Shown: positions 1 through 10,231 of the stretch, piece by piece
Layout of the letters: every line of letters starts with the position of its first letter
How positions within the stretch are numbered: the stretch's first letter is position 1
Origin: Sesamum alatum
Lineage: Eukaryota; Streptophyta; Magnoliopsida; Lamiales; Pedaliaceae
Length of the DNA: 64,000 bases
Direction of reading: 5' to 3'
Assembly (NCBI GenBank): GCA_034509735.1
Contig: JACGWO010000010.1
Location: 17,683,193 to 17,747,192, forward strand
The notes under the pieces: model-generated
Told to the model about the DNA's origin: nothing
Seen by the model: only the letters and a program-made list of their open reading frames with translations
The model's database searches: none
Program-made: the position numbers and the translations under genes

Positions 1-1120
1 TGGGCCTGTGTGCCTCTTTAACTGCTTTCTCCTTCTCTCTTTCTAGTGCCTTGGAATAATAAGGCTTTCTACCTCCCTGCTTATGTACTCCCCCGGGTTT
101 TCGCTGGGGTTTCTATTTTTTAATATGTAATGAGAGTAGACTAGGAGTGAGGTTTCCATTTTTTGTAATTGGTGGAGAAGAAGGAAGGACCACATGGAGA
201 GCCCAGACCGGAGGTCCCTTGGCGTTTTCCATGAAGTGAAGAAAGAGAAAAAGAGACCAAGGCCCATCAGCATGATGATTGGGTTACTATTATTGTAATA
301 GTATAGGACCAACCCTAGATTGACCATAGATCCACTGCGGGCTCAGTGGATCGCATAGGATTCGGGCTCGTGATCATCCAACAGGGGCGTGCTAGGCTTT
401 AATTTTGCATGTGGTTATTATGATGGATGAATGGCTTTTATTTATCATATAACTGCTATGGATGGATTTTATTTATGCATTATGGATGAATGTATGGATA
501 TATTATGAGATCTTGGTCATTCACTACTCTCACATTGGTTGGACCAATGTTGAAATATTAGACCCTAGATAAAGTGGACATGAACTCTAGGAGTTTGTCC
601 ATGCCTTCCAATCCATGGCACAGTGAGGAAGCTGTTTTAGGTCAATAGCGTGGTCTCACGAGTCGTGGCACGTTATTGTACTTAAAAGAAGCTGCACTGT
701 GTCATGAACGAAAAATGGGCTGCTGTTACCTGTCTCACGAGTCGTGGGGGTACTAGTGGGTCCATGGCTCGGTCGATTGGGTCGGGTCTAACGCCCAATT
801 AGCATGATTCGCTTGGAGTCCTCGGGATCATGCAAAAGGGTGAGGCAATAATCTTGGGAATCTCGTGGAACGAGAATGGTATGGAATACCTCCACAGGAT
901 CTTTTCCATGCGAATCGTAAAAGCGGGGTATGGGAAAAATCGCTGTGGATCCCAAGCCCACTAGGAAAGGATTTCCCGAAAATCACGTTTGAGAGTACCG
1001 TGTTTTCGTATAAATAGTGGGAGGATTAAATGACTAAAGACCAAGCATTTAATTATTTCATCAAACCACCGTCTTTATTTTCTGCTGATCGCCCGTTGTT
1101 TTCTAAATGTAGATTTTAAA
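1..1120 (+). other. EA leader (3' part), structured untranslated region before gag
   Basis: This is non-coding leader upstream of the gag start. It carries the conserved hairpins seen in every element of this window. The 3' arm of the long-range stem is at 364-380. A hairpin with stem TCCACTG/CAGTGGA and loop CGGGCT is at 331-350. The hairpin ACATTGGT-TGG-ACCAATGT is at 532-550. TCTCACGAGTCGTG occurs twice, at 654-667 and 733-746. Hairpin TCTCGT-GGA-ACGAGA is at 861-875 and GGTAT-GGA-ATACC at 878-890. The CG-rich block lies outside the window. Many AUGs precede the gag AUG, so simple scanning is an unlikely route to gag translation (inference). Confidence 0.75.
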
Positions 1121-4100
1121 ATGTCTAAGAACCCACTATCAACCATTCTTGAGACAAACAAATTCAATGGAACAAATTACAACGACTGGTTGCGCAATCT
1201 CAGGATAGTCCTAGATTACGAGAACCAAGGCTACGTCATGGACGAGCCTCTCCCTAGGACCTTACCGGAAGGATCCACGCCAGAAGAACGTGAGACGTTC
1301 GAGACTTGGCATAAGGATAACCGAAAGGTCCGTAGCATCATACTTGCTTCGATGACCAATAAGATTCAGAAGCAATATGAAAGGCTAGACGATGTCCCTT
1401 CCATTATGGCTCGCCTTAAGGATTGCTATGCAGTCCCGGACCGGCATACTAGGTATGCCGCGACCAAGGCGTTCTTTGGAACTAAAATGACAGAAGGATC
1501 CTCTGTACAAGAGCATGGGGTTAAAATGCTTACCCTAGTGGAAAAGCTCGAGGACCTAAAGGCAGGTCTCGATAACGAAACGTACATAGATGTGATCCTT
1601 CAGTCACTCCCACCCTCCTTCGACCAATTTATCGTCAACTATAACATGAATACACTTGAGAAGGGCATTCATGAGTTGATCAATATGTTGGTGCAATACG
1701 AGGCAACGACTAAGAAGTCCACGCCTTCGGTATTGTTTGGAGGTGCTTCAACTTTCAAGACGAAAGGCAAGGGTGCCGGACGTTGGAAAAAGAAGAAGGG
1801 GAAGGGAAAAGCCGTCATAGCAGCTACGAACACTCAGAGTGTTCCCATTGCCAAAGAGGGGAAAGGCAAAGGAAAGGGAAAGGTTGTCTCCAAGCAACAG
1901 TCAAAGGCATATGACATATGTATCAACTGCCGTGAGAAAGGGCATTGGAAGAGAGAGTGCCCCAAACTCTTCTCAAACCAAGGTATATTTGTGATTGAGG
2001 TTAACATGGTCACTAATTCTGCCTCTTGGGTATTGGATACCGGCTGTGGAGCTCACATTTGCAATGATTTGCAGGTGCTGAAAAGAAGCAGAAAACTAAG
2101 TAGCGGGGACATGATCCTGAAGCTTGGAAATGGCAAGGCCATCTCGGCAGAAGCAGTAGGATCCGCCACTTTAGTAATTAGTGATACCATTAGCATAGAA
2201 TTAGAGCAGGTTTATTTTGTACCTAGTATGATTAAGAACATCATTTCCATTCCATTGTTGGACAATAGTGGTTATGAGTTCAGAATCAATAAAAATTGCT
2301 TTTATTTGATGAGGTGTGGAATTGCTCATCTACTTGGTACATTGCACAACGGGCTCTATATCTTGCAACAAACGAATTTCGTTCTTAACGCTCAACACAA
2401 ACGGAAATTAGATAATAACGGGAACGCACGTCTGTGGCACGCTAGGCTAGGTCACATATCCCAAGATAGGATGAAAAGGTTGGTAGACTCAAAGAACCTA
2501 GAGGTTGGGGACTTGAGTGATCTACCAACTTGTGAGTCTTGTCTAAGAGGGAAAATGACCAAAAAGCCCTTTGTAGGACAAAGCAAGCTTGCCACAGGTC
2601 TGTTGGACTTGGTCCATACAGACGTATGTGGACCACTAAGGACGCAGGCTCGAGGTGGGTTCTCCTACTTCATAACCTTCACCGATGATCATTCACGGTA
2701 CGGTTATGTTTTCCTGATGAGGTACAAGTCTGAAGCTCTTGAGAGGTTTAAAGAATTCAGGCTTGAAGTGGAGAACCAGACCAACTGCAAAATTAAAGTC
2801 CTACGGTCAGACCGAGGCGGTGAATACCTTAGTGCCGAATTCCTAGATTATCTAAAAGAAAATGGTATAATATCGGAATGGACACCTCCCGGAACACCAC
2901 AGTTAAATGGCGTCTCTGAAAGGAGGAACCGAACCCTGTTGGACATGGTTCGGTCCATGATGAGTTTTACCAAATTGCCCTTATCGTTTTGGGGTTATGC
3001 ATTAGAAACGGCAGCCAAGTTGTTGAATTTGGCGCCTACCAGTGCATTGACCCAAACGCCATATGAAATATGGCACGGCAAGCCTGCGTCCTACAACTAC
3101 TTGAAAGTGTGGGGTAGCCCCGCATACGTCAAGAGGTTAGTGGGAGATAAGCTAGAATCCAGGTCTAGCCTATGCAGGTTCGTTGGATACCCTAGAGAAA
3201 CTGCGGGTTATTACTTTTATGACCCTTTGGAACAAAAGGTATTTGTTTCAAGGAATGCAGTATTCTTGGAGCAAGGCTTCCCGGAGGATATCCAACCTGA
3301 TGAGCTGATCCTTGAGGAATCAAGTGATGGAACTCAGCCATCAGAAATAGCCGCGGAAACCTCACCAAGAGGATTCAGGATTAATGCACGGAGGGCTGAC
3401 CAACCTAGAGAAGTCCAACATGCTAGGCATGAAGGACAACCTCAAGAAAGGCCAGTCCCGGTCCCTGAACCGCCGGCTCCGATACAGTCAGCGCCCACAG
3501 TCACCACTGACGTTCCCGTCCTCCGTAGGTCCACTAGAGAATCCAGACCTCCAGTGAGATATGGGTTTCTAGGTGCGACCGATCTTCTGGATAACGATCC
3601 TAAGACATACGGGGAAGCGATGTCTGACATCGACTCCGGGAAATGGCTTGAGGCCATGAAGACCGAAATGGACTCCATGAGCGAGAACCAAGTTTGGAGA
3701 CTTGTAGATCCACCGAAAGGTGTTAAGCCAGTGGGCTGTAAGTGGGTCTACAAGCGCAAACTCGGCGTTGATGGAGAAGTCACAACCTTTAAGGCTAGGC
3801 TTGTAGCTAAGGGATACACTCAACGACCCGGGGTCGATTTTGAGGATACCTACTCGCCAGTAGCCATGGCTAAGTCCATACGGATCCTGCTTGCCATAGC
3901 AGCATGGTATGACTATGAAATATGGCAGATGGACGTGAAAACGGCCTTCCTCAACGGTTTCGTTGAAGAAGAGATCTATATGGATCAGCCGGAGGGTTTC
4001 ACGGTCACTGGAGAAGAACAGAAGGTCTGTCGTCTCCAGAAGTCCATCTATGGCCTCAAACAAGCATCCCGAAGTTGGAACATTCGATTTGATGAAGTAA

Positions 4101-4516
4101 TACGGGGATATGACTTCATCAAAAACGAATCCGACCCTTGTGTATACAAGAAGGTCAGTGGGAGCTCTATAGTGTTCCTAGTGCTTTACGTGGATGACAT
4201 TCTGCTCATTGGTAATGACGTCAGAATGTTAGGAAACACGAAAGCATGGCTGTCAACCAAGTTTTCCATGAAGGACTTGGGTGAAGCCTCCTACATCCTA
4301 GGCATCCAGATTGTCAGGGACAGATCTAAAAGGATGTTAGGGCTCACCCAAAACTCGTATATGGAGAAAGTCCTAAAGAGATATCGAATGGACAACTCCA
4401 AACGAGGATTCCTTCCAATGAGGCATGGGATCAAGTTGTCCAAGAAGCAGTCCCCGCAGACTGATGAGGAACTTGAAAATGATGAAAGTCATCCCCTATG
4501 CTTCTGCCGTAGGTAG
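1121..4516 (+). CDS. EA gag-pol polyprotein: gag, protease, integrase, RT (frameshifted before RNase H)
   Basis: This is a copia polyprotein read as a single frame, starting MSKNP at the ATG used by all sister copies. Order: capsid-type gag (residues about 1-230), a lysine-rich linker, a CCHC zinc knuckle (about 267-280) and aspartic protease motif LDTGCGAH with the catalytic Asp near 306. Integrase follows, with its HHCC zinc region from about 440 (WHARLGH ... CESC). The D,D35E core has its first Asp at HTDVCGP (about 501), its second at RSDRGGEY, and its Glu at NGVSERR with exactly 35 residues between the last two. RT carries [15 protein letters not shown] and YVDD (1023-1026). Compared with E2, one extra T at about 4480 shifts the frame, so this frame ends at 4516 with unrelated residues. 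The remainder continues in another frame. Protease, integrase and RT motifs are all intact. Confidence 0.93.
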   Translation: MSKNPLSTILETNKFNGTNYNDWLRNLRIVLDYENQGYVMDEPLPRTLPEGSTPEERETFETWHKDNRKVRSIILASMTNKIQKQYERLDDVPSIMARLKDCYAVPDRHTRYAATKAFFGTKMTEGSSVQEHGVKMLTLVEKLEDLKAGLDNETYIDVILQSLPPSFDQFIVNYNMNTLEKGIHELINMLVQYEATTKKSTPSVLFGGASTFKTKGKGAGRWKKKKGKGKAVIAATNTQSVPIAKEGKGKGKGKVVSKQQSKAYDICINCREKGHWKRECPKLFSNQGIFVIEVNMVTNSASWVLDTGCGAHICNDLQVLKRSRKLSSGDMILKLGNGKAISAEAVGSATLVISDTISIELEQVYFVPSMIKNIISIPLLDNSGYEFRINKNCFYLMRCGIAHLLGTLHNGLYILQQTNFVLNAQHKRKLDNNGNARLWHARLGHISQDRMKRLVDSKNLEVGDLSDLPTCESCLRGKMTKKPFVGQSKLATGLLDLVHTDVCGPLRTQARGGFSYFITFTDDHSRYGYVFLMRYKSEALERFKEFRLEVENQTNCKIKVLRSDRGGEYLSAEFLDYLKENGIISEWTPPGTPQLNGVSERRNRTLLDMVRSMMSFTKLPLSFWGYALETAAKLLNLAPTSALTQTPYEIWHGKPASYNYLKVWGSPAYVKRLVGDKLESRSSLCRFVGYPRETAGYYFYDPLEQKVFVSRNAVFLEQGFPEDIQPDELILEESSDGTQPSEIAAETSPRGFRINARRADQPREVQHARHEGQPQERPVPVPEPPAPIQSAPTVTTDVPVLRRSTRESRPPVRYGFLGATDLLDNDPKTYGEAMSDIDSGKWLEAMKTEMDSMSENQVWRLVDPPKGVKPVGCKWVYKRKLGVDGEVTTFKARLVAKGYTQRPGVDFEDTYSPVAMAKSIRILLAIAAWYDYEIWQMDVKTAFLNGFVEEEIYMDQPEGFTVTGEEQKVCRLQKSIYGLKQASRSWNIRFDEVIRGYDFIKNESDPCVYKKVSGSSIVFLVLYVDDILLIGNDVRMLGNTKAWLSTKFSMKDLGEASYILGIQIVRDRSKRMLGLTQNSYMEKVLKRYRMDNSKRGFLPMRHGIKLSKKQSPQTDEELENDESHPLCFCRR

Positions 4517-5174
4517 CATCCAATATGCGGTCCATTGCACCAGGCCTGACATTGCATACGCTTTGAGCGTGACAAGCAGATATCAGTCCTGTGCAGGAGA
4601 GGCACATTGGAACGCCGTTAAGGGCATCCTTAAGTACCTTAGGAGGACTAAGGAAATGTTCTTGGTCTATGGCAATGGAGAACTTATTCTGGAAGGCTTT
4701 AGCGACGCTAGCTTCCAGTCTGATGACGATGATGCCAAGTCTCAATCGGGATATGTATTCAAACTCAACGGAGGAGTAGTGGCTTGGAAAAGTTCCAAGC
4801 AAGCAACCACTGCTGACTCCACCACTGAGGCTGAATACATAGCAGCTTCAGAAGCTGCTAAGGAAGCGGTTTGGATGAGAAACTACATCCAAGAGTTGGG
4901 TGTGGTGCCTAGCATCGCCGAGCCCGTTGTCATCTTCTGTGATAACAACGGTGCAATAGCGCAAGCAAAGGAACCGAGATCTCATCACCGTTCCAAACAC
5001 ATTCTTAGACGCTACCATCTTCTTAGAGAAATGGTAGGAAGAGGTGACGTTCGGATGGACCGAGTCAACTCAGCAGACAACACAGCAGACCCGCTGACAA
5101 AGCCTATGTCGCAGAGTGCTCATACGCAACATCTTGAGAAGATGGGGATTAGGCATATGGGTGATTGGCTTTAA
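4482..5174 (+). CDS. EA pol C-terminal part: end of RT and RNase H, shifted frame
   Basis: This continues the EA polyprotein after the one-base insertion near 4480. It has no start of its own and would be made only by ribosomal frameshifting or in an unbroken ancestor. RNase H hallmarks are visible: GFSDASFQSD with the first acidic residue, TTEAEYIAA with the second, and FCDNNGAIAQAKEPRS with the third. The C-terminus TADPLTKP...MGDWL is the usual copia end, and it stops 16 bases before the LTR. I see no slippery site typical of programmed frameshifting, and sister element E2 has no shift here. I therefore read this as a recent disabling mutation. Confidence 0.9.
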   Translation: MKVIPYASAVGSIQYAVHCTRPDIAYALSVTSRYQSCAGEAHWNAVKGILKYLRRTKEMFLVYGNGELILEGFSDASFQSDDDDAKSQSGYVFKLNGGVVAWKSSKQATTADSTTEAEYIAASEAAKEAVWMRNYIQELGVVPSIAEPVVIFCDNNGAIAQAKEPRSHHRSKHILRRYHLLREMVGRGDVRMDRVNSADNTADPLTKPMSQSAHTQHLEKMGIRHMGDWL

Positions 5175-5190
5175 AGGTCAAGTGGGAGAT
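5175..5190 (+). promoter_or_regulatory. EA polypurine tract
   Basis: Purine-rich AGGTCAAGTGGGAGAT abuts the 3' LTR start TGTTAG and directly follows the pol stop codon. By position it primes plus-strand DNA synthesis. The same tract precedes the 3' LTR in E2, E0, E1, E00 and EC. The lack of space between pol and this tract rules out an env-like third ORF. Confidence 0.85.
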
Positions 5191-7204
5191 TGTTAGAATA
5201 GGTGACCATGTAAGCCAATTTTGGCGGGTATATGTAACCTATGTCTAGACAATTATAGGTGTTTGATAAATCATTAATGAATAAAGAAGTGAATTTCATT
5301 TGGCATCACTTTGTTTGTGTTCACTTATATTTGTTTTCCATATCTGTTCACTACGCAAACAAAGCCCACGGACTGAGAATCAATTTCGGGGACTGGGACT
5401 ACGCTTGGAGGTAGGTCCATGGAATCAGTCTTCCCGAATCAGTCCGGAAATCTCCAAGTCAAGGAATCCCGAAAATGGGTACCGGGATTCCATTTGAGAC
5501 TTGCACTAAGCACCTGCTGTCGTGTTTCATCGACGGGTGACGAGGGTCGTCTAAGCAGTGTTAGTGGGTTAGCATGCGAGGACGCAGCTGACTGAGGTGA
5601 CTCGCGGGAACCGTCTTACGGAGGACCTTGAGTATGGTCAGCAAGGTATGACGTGTATTCCCGGTTCCAACGGTACAGGTCAAGTCCTTTGACTTGAGGA
5701 ATTGCTGAGTTTACCTGTACATCAGGGCTGTATCTTAGATATGGTGAGAGATTGCCAGAATTCTCTTTGGTAGTCATAAGCCATGTCTAGTGCAGTTCTG
5801 GTGTGCAAAGTGACAGTAGTTTCCAAGAAAGGATCTGTCTCCTGTCAATAGGTTTTTGGCAGTTGAGTCTCATGTATACTCTAGGTCTTGTCCCTAAAAC
5901 TGTGGCCACAGTGACTAAACAGAAGGGAAGGATTCCCTTGCGGCGTTTAGTGAGGACAGACCGACACTTAGGTCCAAAATGGGTACCTGCATTTTCCGTG
6001 CCCTAGACTCTAAGTGATGAGACCGAAGACAGAAGGACAAGTGTACTGTTAGAGCCTAAATGTTCATCCCTGAATATTTCACCTAGTCTCTAGTGCCATG
6101 GACCGTTGCTAGATGGCCACCCATGGTAACGGAAGGATTCTAGGAATCCGACCAAGTCTAGCTGAAAGGTGAACCTAAAGAGTCACACACTATCCACACA
6201 CATTTAGATATTTAATTAGGAATTAAATATTGGAGTGAAGGAATGATTAAATTGGATTTAATCGGGTCCTTTATTTTTCTTGGAGAAATAATTCCTTCTA
6301 TTAGATATAAGGAATTAAATTGATAAATTAGATTTATCAAAGGGATTTATTTAATGGGCTTAAAATAATATTTATATTTATTTTAGCCTCTTGGAAATAT
6401 TTAAATAGGTTTTAAATATTCCATTAAATTAAATTAAATCAACGGTTGAGATCAATGGGAGAGATGGATGGCTAGGATTGTTTTGACTAGGTCAAAGGAT
6501 TGTTTTGACTAGGTCAAAACACTACTTTGACTAGGACTTTGACTAGGTCAAAATCCTAGTCAAATTAGAGTTCTTAAAAGAGGAGTTTAAAGAGGATTAA
6601 AACTCCTCTTCTATATAAACCCCTAGCATCCTACAAGTTGAAGGATGATGAATCTCCAACACACACACAACACACACATAACTCGGCTCTCTCTCTCCCT
6701 CTATCTCGTCCGCCCTCTCTCTCTCACACACTCCAAGAAAATTATTTTCTTTGTTCTCTTGTTCTTGGAACATTAGAACTTGATGAATCAATACCGTTAA
6801 TTCATAACGTGTTGTTGATTCATCCACTCCAAAATATAAACTTGTTCGTTGCTAGCACGACGTGCAAGATACGTGGGTGGATCGTGTGTCATGATTTGGA
6901 GGGTCTCAAGAACGAGATCTTGGTGCAAAACGGGGAACAACGCGTGTAGCCGTTGAAGACGAAAACGACAACGGGTAGGTCTCGTTTATGATTTTCGTCC
7001 TCTTTTATTTTCTACCCTATGGCCTCCATGATATGTTATATGTGATTTATTCATGAGATACACCGAACACCCGGGAAATTTCAAAGGTACACCCTTTGAA
7101 ACGTGTTTTAATTTAAAAGCATGTTTAAATTCCGCATTTATTTTTTTAATTATACCGCGCTTCCGCATTCACGCTTTTCCCGGGACGATCCACAATTCCT
7201 TTCA
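5191..7204 (+). repeat. EA 3' LTR (family A, about 2.0 kb)
   Basis: The LTR begins TGTTAGAATAGG and ends CCTTTCA, so it has TG...CA termini. It is collinear with the LTRs of E2, E0 and the solo LTR. It contains the block shared by all LTR families here (CTAGTCTCTAG...CCATGG...CCATGG, about 6082-6132), a W-box-like array at 6481-6566 and a TATA box at 6612-6619. A CT/CA-rich stretch at 6657-6730 follows, lying in the expected 5' untranslated RNA. Short ORFs inside are in both strands, are not conserved as protein and are not annotated. Confidence 0.93.
6481..6619 (+). promoter_or_regulatory. EA LTR core promoter: W-box palindrome array plus TATA box
   Basis: Four inverted repeats based on TTTGAC-TAG-GTCAAA or its half sites lie within 6481-6566, about 50 bp upstream of TATATAAA (6612-6619). 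TTGACC/T is the core of the W-box bound by plant WRKY factors (established knowledge). The array is repeated in all family A LTRs and in EB, so stress- or defence-responsive transcription is a fair inference, as known for other plant copia LTRs. Confidence 0.6.
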
Positions 7205-7680
7205 ATTCATGTTGATAATTAATGGTTCGTAGGAGGGAGGAAGAGACTGAAGGATCATGTCAATGTACGTCTCCTTTTCAAGACTGACGTGGAGGTCTTT
7301 TGAGCTTCTCCACTAGGGATTGCATCATCACTCCATGTTCTTTGTACCGACATCCCTTCCGTCATCTTAGCTCCAAACATGCCTTCGTTGCATTTTACCC
7401 CACATGCTGGTCCAAGACCATATAGACATGATGCAAACGAAGCATAGTTTGAGCCAACATCATTATATCCTACTTGCTAGTGGTCATCCTTCAACTTTTG
7501 AACGCCAAGCGTTGCCTTAGTTGTCGACCCCTCCGGCAAGCGCTGAGGAACGTCCTTATCCGGTTATGTGAGTTAAGGTTCTGGAAATCTAAGACCATCG
7601 TAAGATTTCGCAGTCAATTCATGTAATTGGTTCCCTTTTAATAAGCCTCTTAGTAATGTGTTTGGTGGATTCTTAGACAT
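7205..7680 (-). pseudogene. EB gag remnant, N-terminal part, decayed
   Basis: The ATG is at complement 7678-7680 and begins a protein starting MSKNP, as in the intact gag of E2. Similarity continues to the region equivalent to 'KMTEGSSVQ' and 'LPPSF', but with many frame breaks and stops, so no long ORF remains. The N-terminal 60 codons are poorly conserved, which suggests an internal rearrangement around 7440-7650. The remnant is cut at 7205 by insertion of EA. Capsid function was the original role; none is expected now. Confidence 0.7.
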
Positions 7681-9009
7681 TCACAAACAAAAAATAATAA
7701 GCAGAATGAAGTAATATTTTGGTTAAGTCTCGGTCTTTAGTCCTTAACCTCTCCCACTATTTCTACGAAAATACGGCACTCTCAAACGTTGTTTTCGGGA
7801 AATCCTTTCCTAGTGGGCTCGGGATCCACAGCGATCTCCCCCATACCCCGCTTTTACGACTCACATGGGAAAAGAACCTGTGGGAGGTATTCCATACCAT
7901 TCTCATTCCACGAGATTCCCAAGATAATTGCCTCACCCTTTCACGTGATCCCGAGGACTCTAAGCGAATCACGTTATTCGGGCGTTAGACCCGACCCAAT
8001 CAACCGATTCATAGACTCACTGCTACCTCCACGACTCGTGAGACAGGTAACAGCAGTCTACTCATCGTTCATGACAAAGTGCAGCTTCTTTTAAGCACGA
8101 TAGTCGTGCCACGACTCGTGAGACCACGTTATCGACCTAAAAGATCTTCCTGACTTTTGCCATTGATGGAAGGCTTAGACAAACTCTCAGAGTCCTAGTC
8201 CATTTATTAAGGGTCTATATTTAACTTGGTTTAACCAAGTGAGAGTTTTGATAGAACGAGACCTCATTACATATTAAGTATTGCATTGCATACGTTATGG
8301 CAGAAATATTCTAAGCGTGAATGTAACCATACATAAAGCATATAGAATAATCATAAGCATATGATATGCATCGCATGCAAAATAAAGCCTAGCACGCCCC
8401 TGTAGGATGATCACAAGCCCAAACCTATGGGACCCACTGAGCCCGCAGTGGATCTATGGTCAATCTAAGGGTAGGCCCTATGCTATTACAAGTTTTAATA
8501 ACCCATTACATGCAATGGGCCTTGTAAGTCCACTTTATCTTCTTGGGCTCTCCATCGTGGGCCTACACCGGGCTTCTTCTCCATGGATCCTCCGTGGGCC
8601 ATCTGATGGCTACCTCCATGGCCCTCCAACACCTTGGCCTTGTCTTCTCTTGTAGCTTTTATTTACAAAAAAAAATAAAACCTCACCACTAATTCTACTC
8701 TCATTACATCATAAAATAAGAAACCCCAATTAAACATTTGGGGGGAGTACATTAGGAGGGAGAGAGAAAGCCTTATTATTCCAAGGCAACTAGAAGAGGG
8801 AGAGAGGAAAATAAAGAGGCACACAGGCCACAACCCAACAAATAAATGTAAATAAACCATACATGCGGTCTAGGGGCTTTGTGATCATCCTTTGTCAAAT
8901 CAATTAACACAAATAGCACAAATACATATCCCACGTAAAATATGCTATACCAACATCCATGATAATCCATATCATAAGATAAATGCAGAAACTACATGTA
9001 AAATATTCA

Positions 9010-10110
9010 CACCAAACATTGGATAATAGTGCAACCTATGCACAACGATTTTTGTTGGAAAAACCTTTTCCATAATTAACAAGGCAATATTAATTCTATG
9101 AAATATAAAATCGCAACCAAAATTAAAATGCCCCAAGTTAATTAATTAAGAAAAATTCCCAGAATTATACAGAAAAATCAAATTTTCAGAAAACGCACGA
9201 AAACAATGAAAAATCAAAAACGGTCCAGCACGACCGGCTAGGCGCGCAGCCTGCACAGGACGCGCGCCTGCGCGCGCACGGGCCCTCGCCCCGCGTGCGC
9301 AGGTGCTGTCCTTGCGCAGCTACTACGCAGCAGCGGTCGCACGCAGATGCAGCACACACGCCTGCGCGCATAGGCCCTCGCCTGCGCGCGCGCCTGCCGC
9401 CTGCTGCATGGCCTCCTAGCCGACCACCACTGTTTTTCATGTTTAAGTGTTTTAATGCAATAAATTTTCTGAAACACAAGAACCAACAATTCAAGAATAT
9501 GCCCATATATTCAAGAATCCCAAAATCCAACATTTGTGCAATATTAATACATGTTAAGATCTACTCATGCTCAAACCATAAAATAACCATGATGTCCAAC
9601 ATCATAAAACGCAGAAATTATTGTGAAATTTCACATATGAATTTTGATCATTGGTGCAACCATTGCAAAAATTAAATCTTGTTAGGAAACCCTTTCCTCA
9701 TCAACCAAGCAATATTTATTTTAGAAAATTCTAAATCTCAAAAAATTAAATATTCTAAGTCAACGGGTTCAGAATAATGCAGAAAATATCATAAAAATAA
9801 TTCAGTAAAAACAGTTTTGAAAAAAACGAGCCAAAAAACGGGAGCAAAACGGAAAATGGCACAGCCGGCCGGCCAGGTGCGCGCGCGCGCGGCCGGCGGC
9901 GCTGGCCGGGCGCGCGCAGGCCTTTGCCTGCACGCACGCCCGATCGCGCCCCTGTGCGCGCGGCCAGCGTGCTGCTGCTGCCGGTTCGCCGTTTTTCACT
10001 CTTTTTCGACTTTTTCATGATATTTTTCTGAACCACAAGATAAATTCAACCCTCGAACATGTATTAACACATTCAAGAAAACCAAGATCCAAAATCCCAT
10101 GCAAAATTAA
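9010..10110 (-). repeat. Diverged tandem duplication (about 0.63 kb unit) in EB leader
   Basis: Two units each contain an AT-rich lead, a CG-rich hairpin block and an AT-rich tail. Shared words include TTGTTGGAAAAACC/TTGTTAGGAAACC at about 9053 and 9678, and CTGAAACACAAGA/CTGAACCACAAGA after the blocks at about 9470 and 10030. The other elements in the window carry only one such unit. The units have diverged by substitutions and small indels, so the duplication is not recent. Confidence 0.65.
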
Positions 10111-10218
10111 ACGCCAATAAATATTTACGATAAACATGCTATAAACGTAAATTAAAACACGTTTATCATGCTTAAACGCACATAGCACATAGAATTCTAG
10201 GCCTATACACCGAACCGG

Positions 10219-10230
10219 GCTCTGATACCA
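10219..10230 (-). promoter_or_regulatory. EB primer-binding site (initiator Met-tRNA type)
   Basis: On the minus strand this reads TGGTATCAGAGC, the complement of the 3' end of plant initiator-Met tRNA. It lies one base inside the 5' LTR end and marks where minus-strand DNA synthesis starts. Confidence 0.92.
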
Positions 10231-10231
10231 C

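Larger units (their letters stand above)
1..7204 (+). mobile_element. Copia LTR retrotransposon EA (family A), 5' end outside window
   Basis: This is a plus-strand Ty1/copia element with leader, gag-pol and 3' LTR inside the window. Its 5' LTR, PBS and first part of the leader lie left of position 1. The sequence is nearly the same as E2 positions about 32033-39205, so EA and E2 are close sisters. The right end is the LTR terminus CTTTCA at 7204. Beyond it starts a minus-strand gag remnant of element EB, so EA is inserted in EB's gag. The right flank 7205-7209 reads ATTCA, which should be the target duplication if the left end could be seen. EA is nearly intact, with one frameshift in pol. 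Confidence 0.93.
7681..10231 (-). other. EB leader with conserved hairpins and two CG-rich blocks (internal duplication)
   Basis: This is the non-coding leader between PBS and gag. On the minus strand the hairpins are P7 (7886-7898), P6 (7901-7915), paired CACGACTCGTGAGA palindromes (8030-8043, 8110-8123), P3 (8224-8240, stem ACTTGGT/ACCAAGT) and P2 (8433-8452). The long-range stem arms are at 8405-8420 and 8874-8890. Two CG-rich blocks (9227-9425, 9861-9992) sit in a diverged tandem duplication of about 0.63 kb. The AT-rich text before each block (about 9010-9180 and 9645-9835) aligns, as does the text after each block. Confidence 0.7.

Noticed and set aside
4470..4490. Programmed frameshift at the RT/RNase H boundary of EA
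   Set aside because: The sister E2 reads through in one frame, and the difference is one extra base in EA. No slippery heptamer with downstream structure was recognised.
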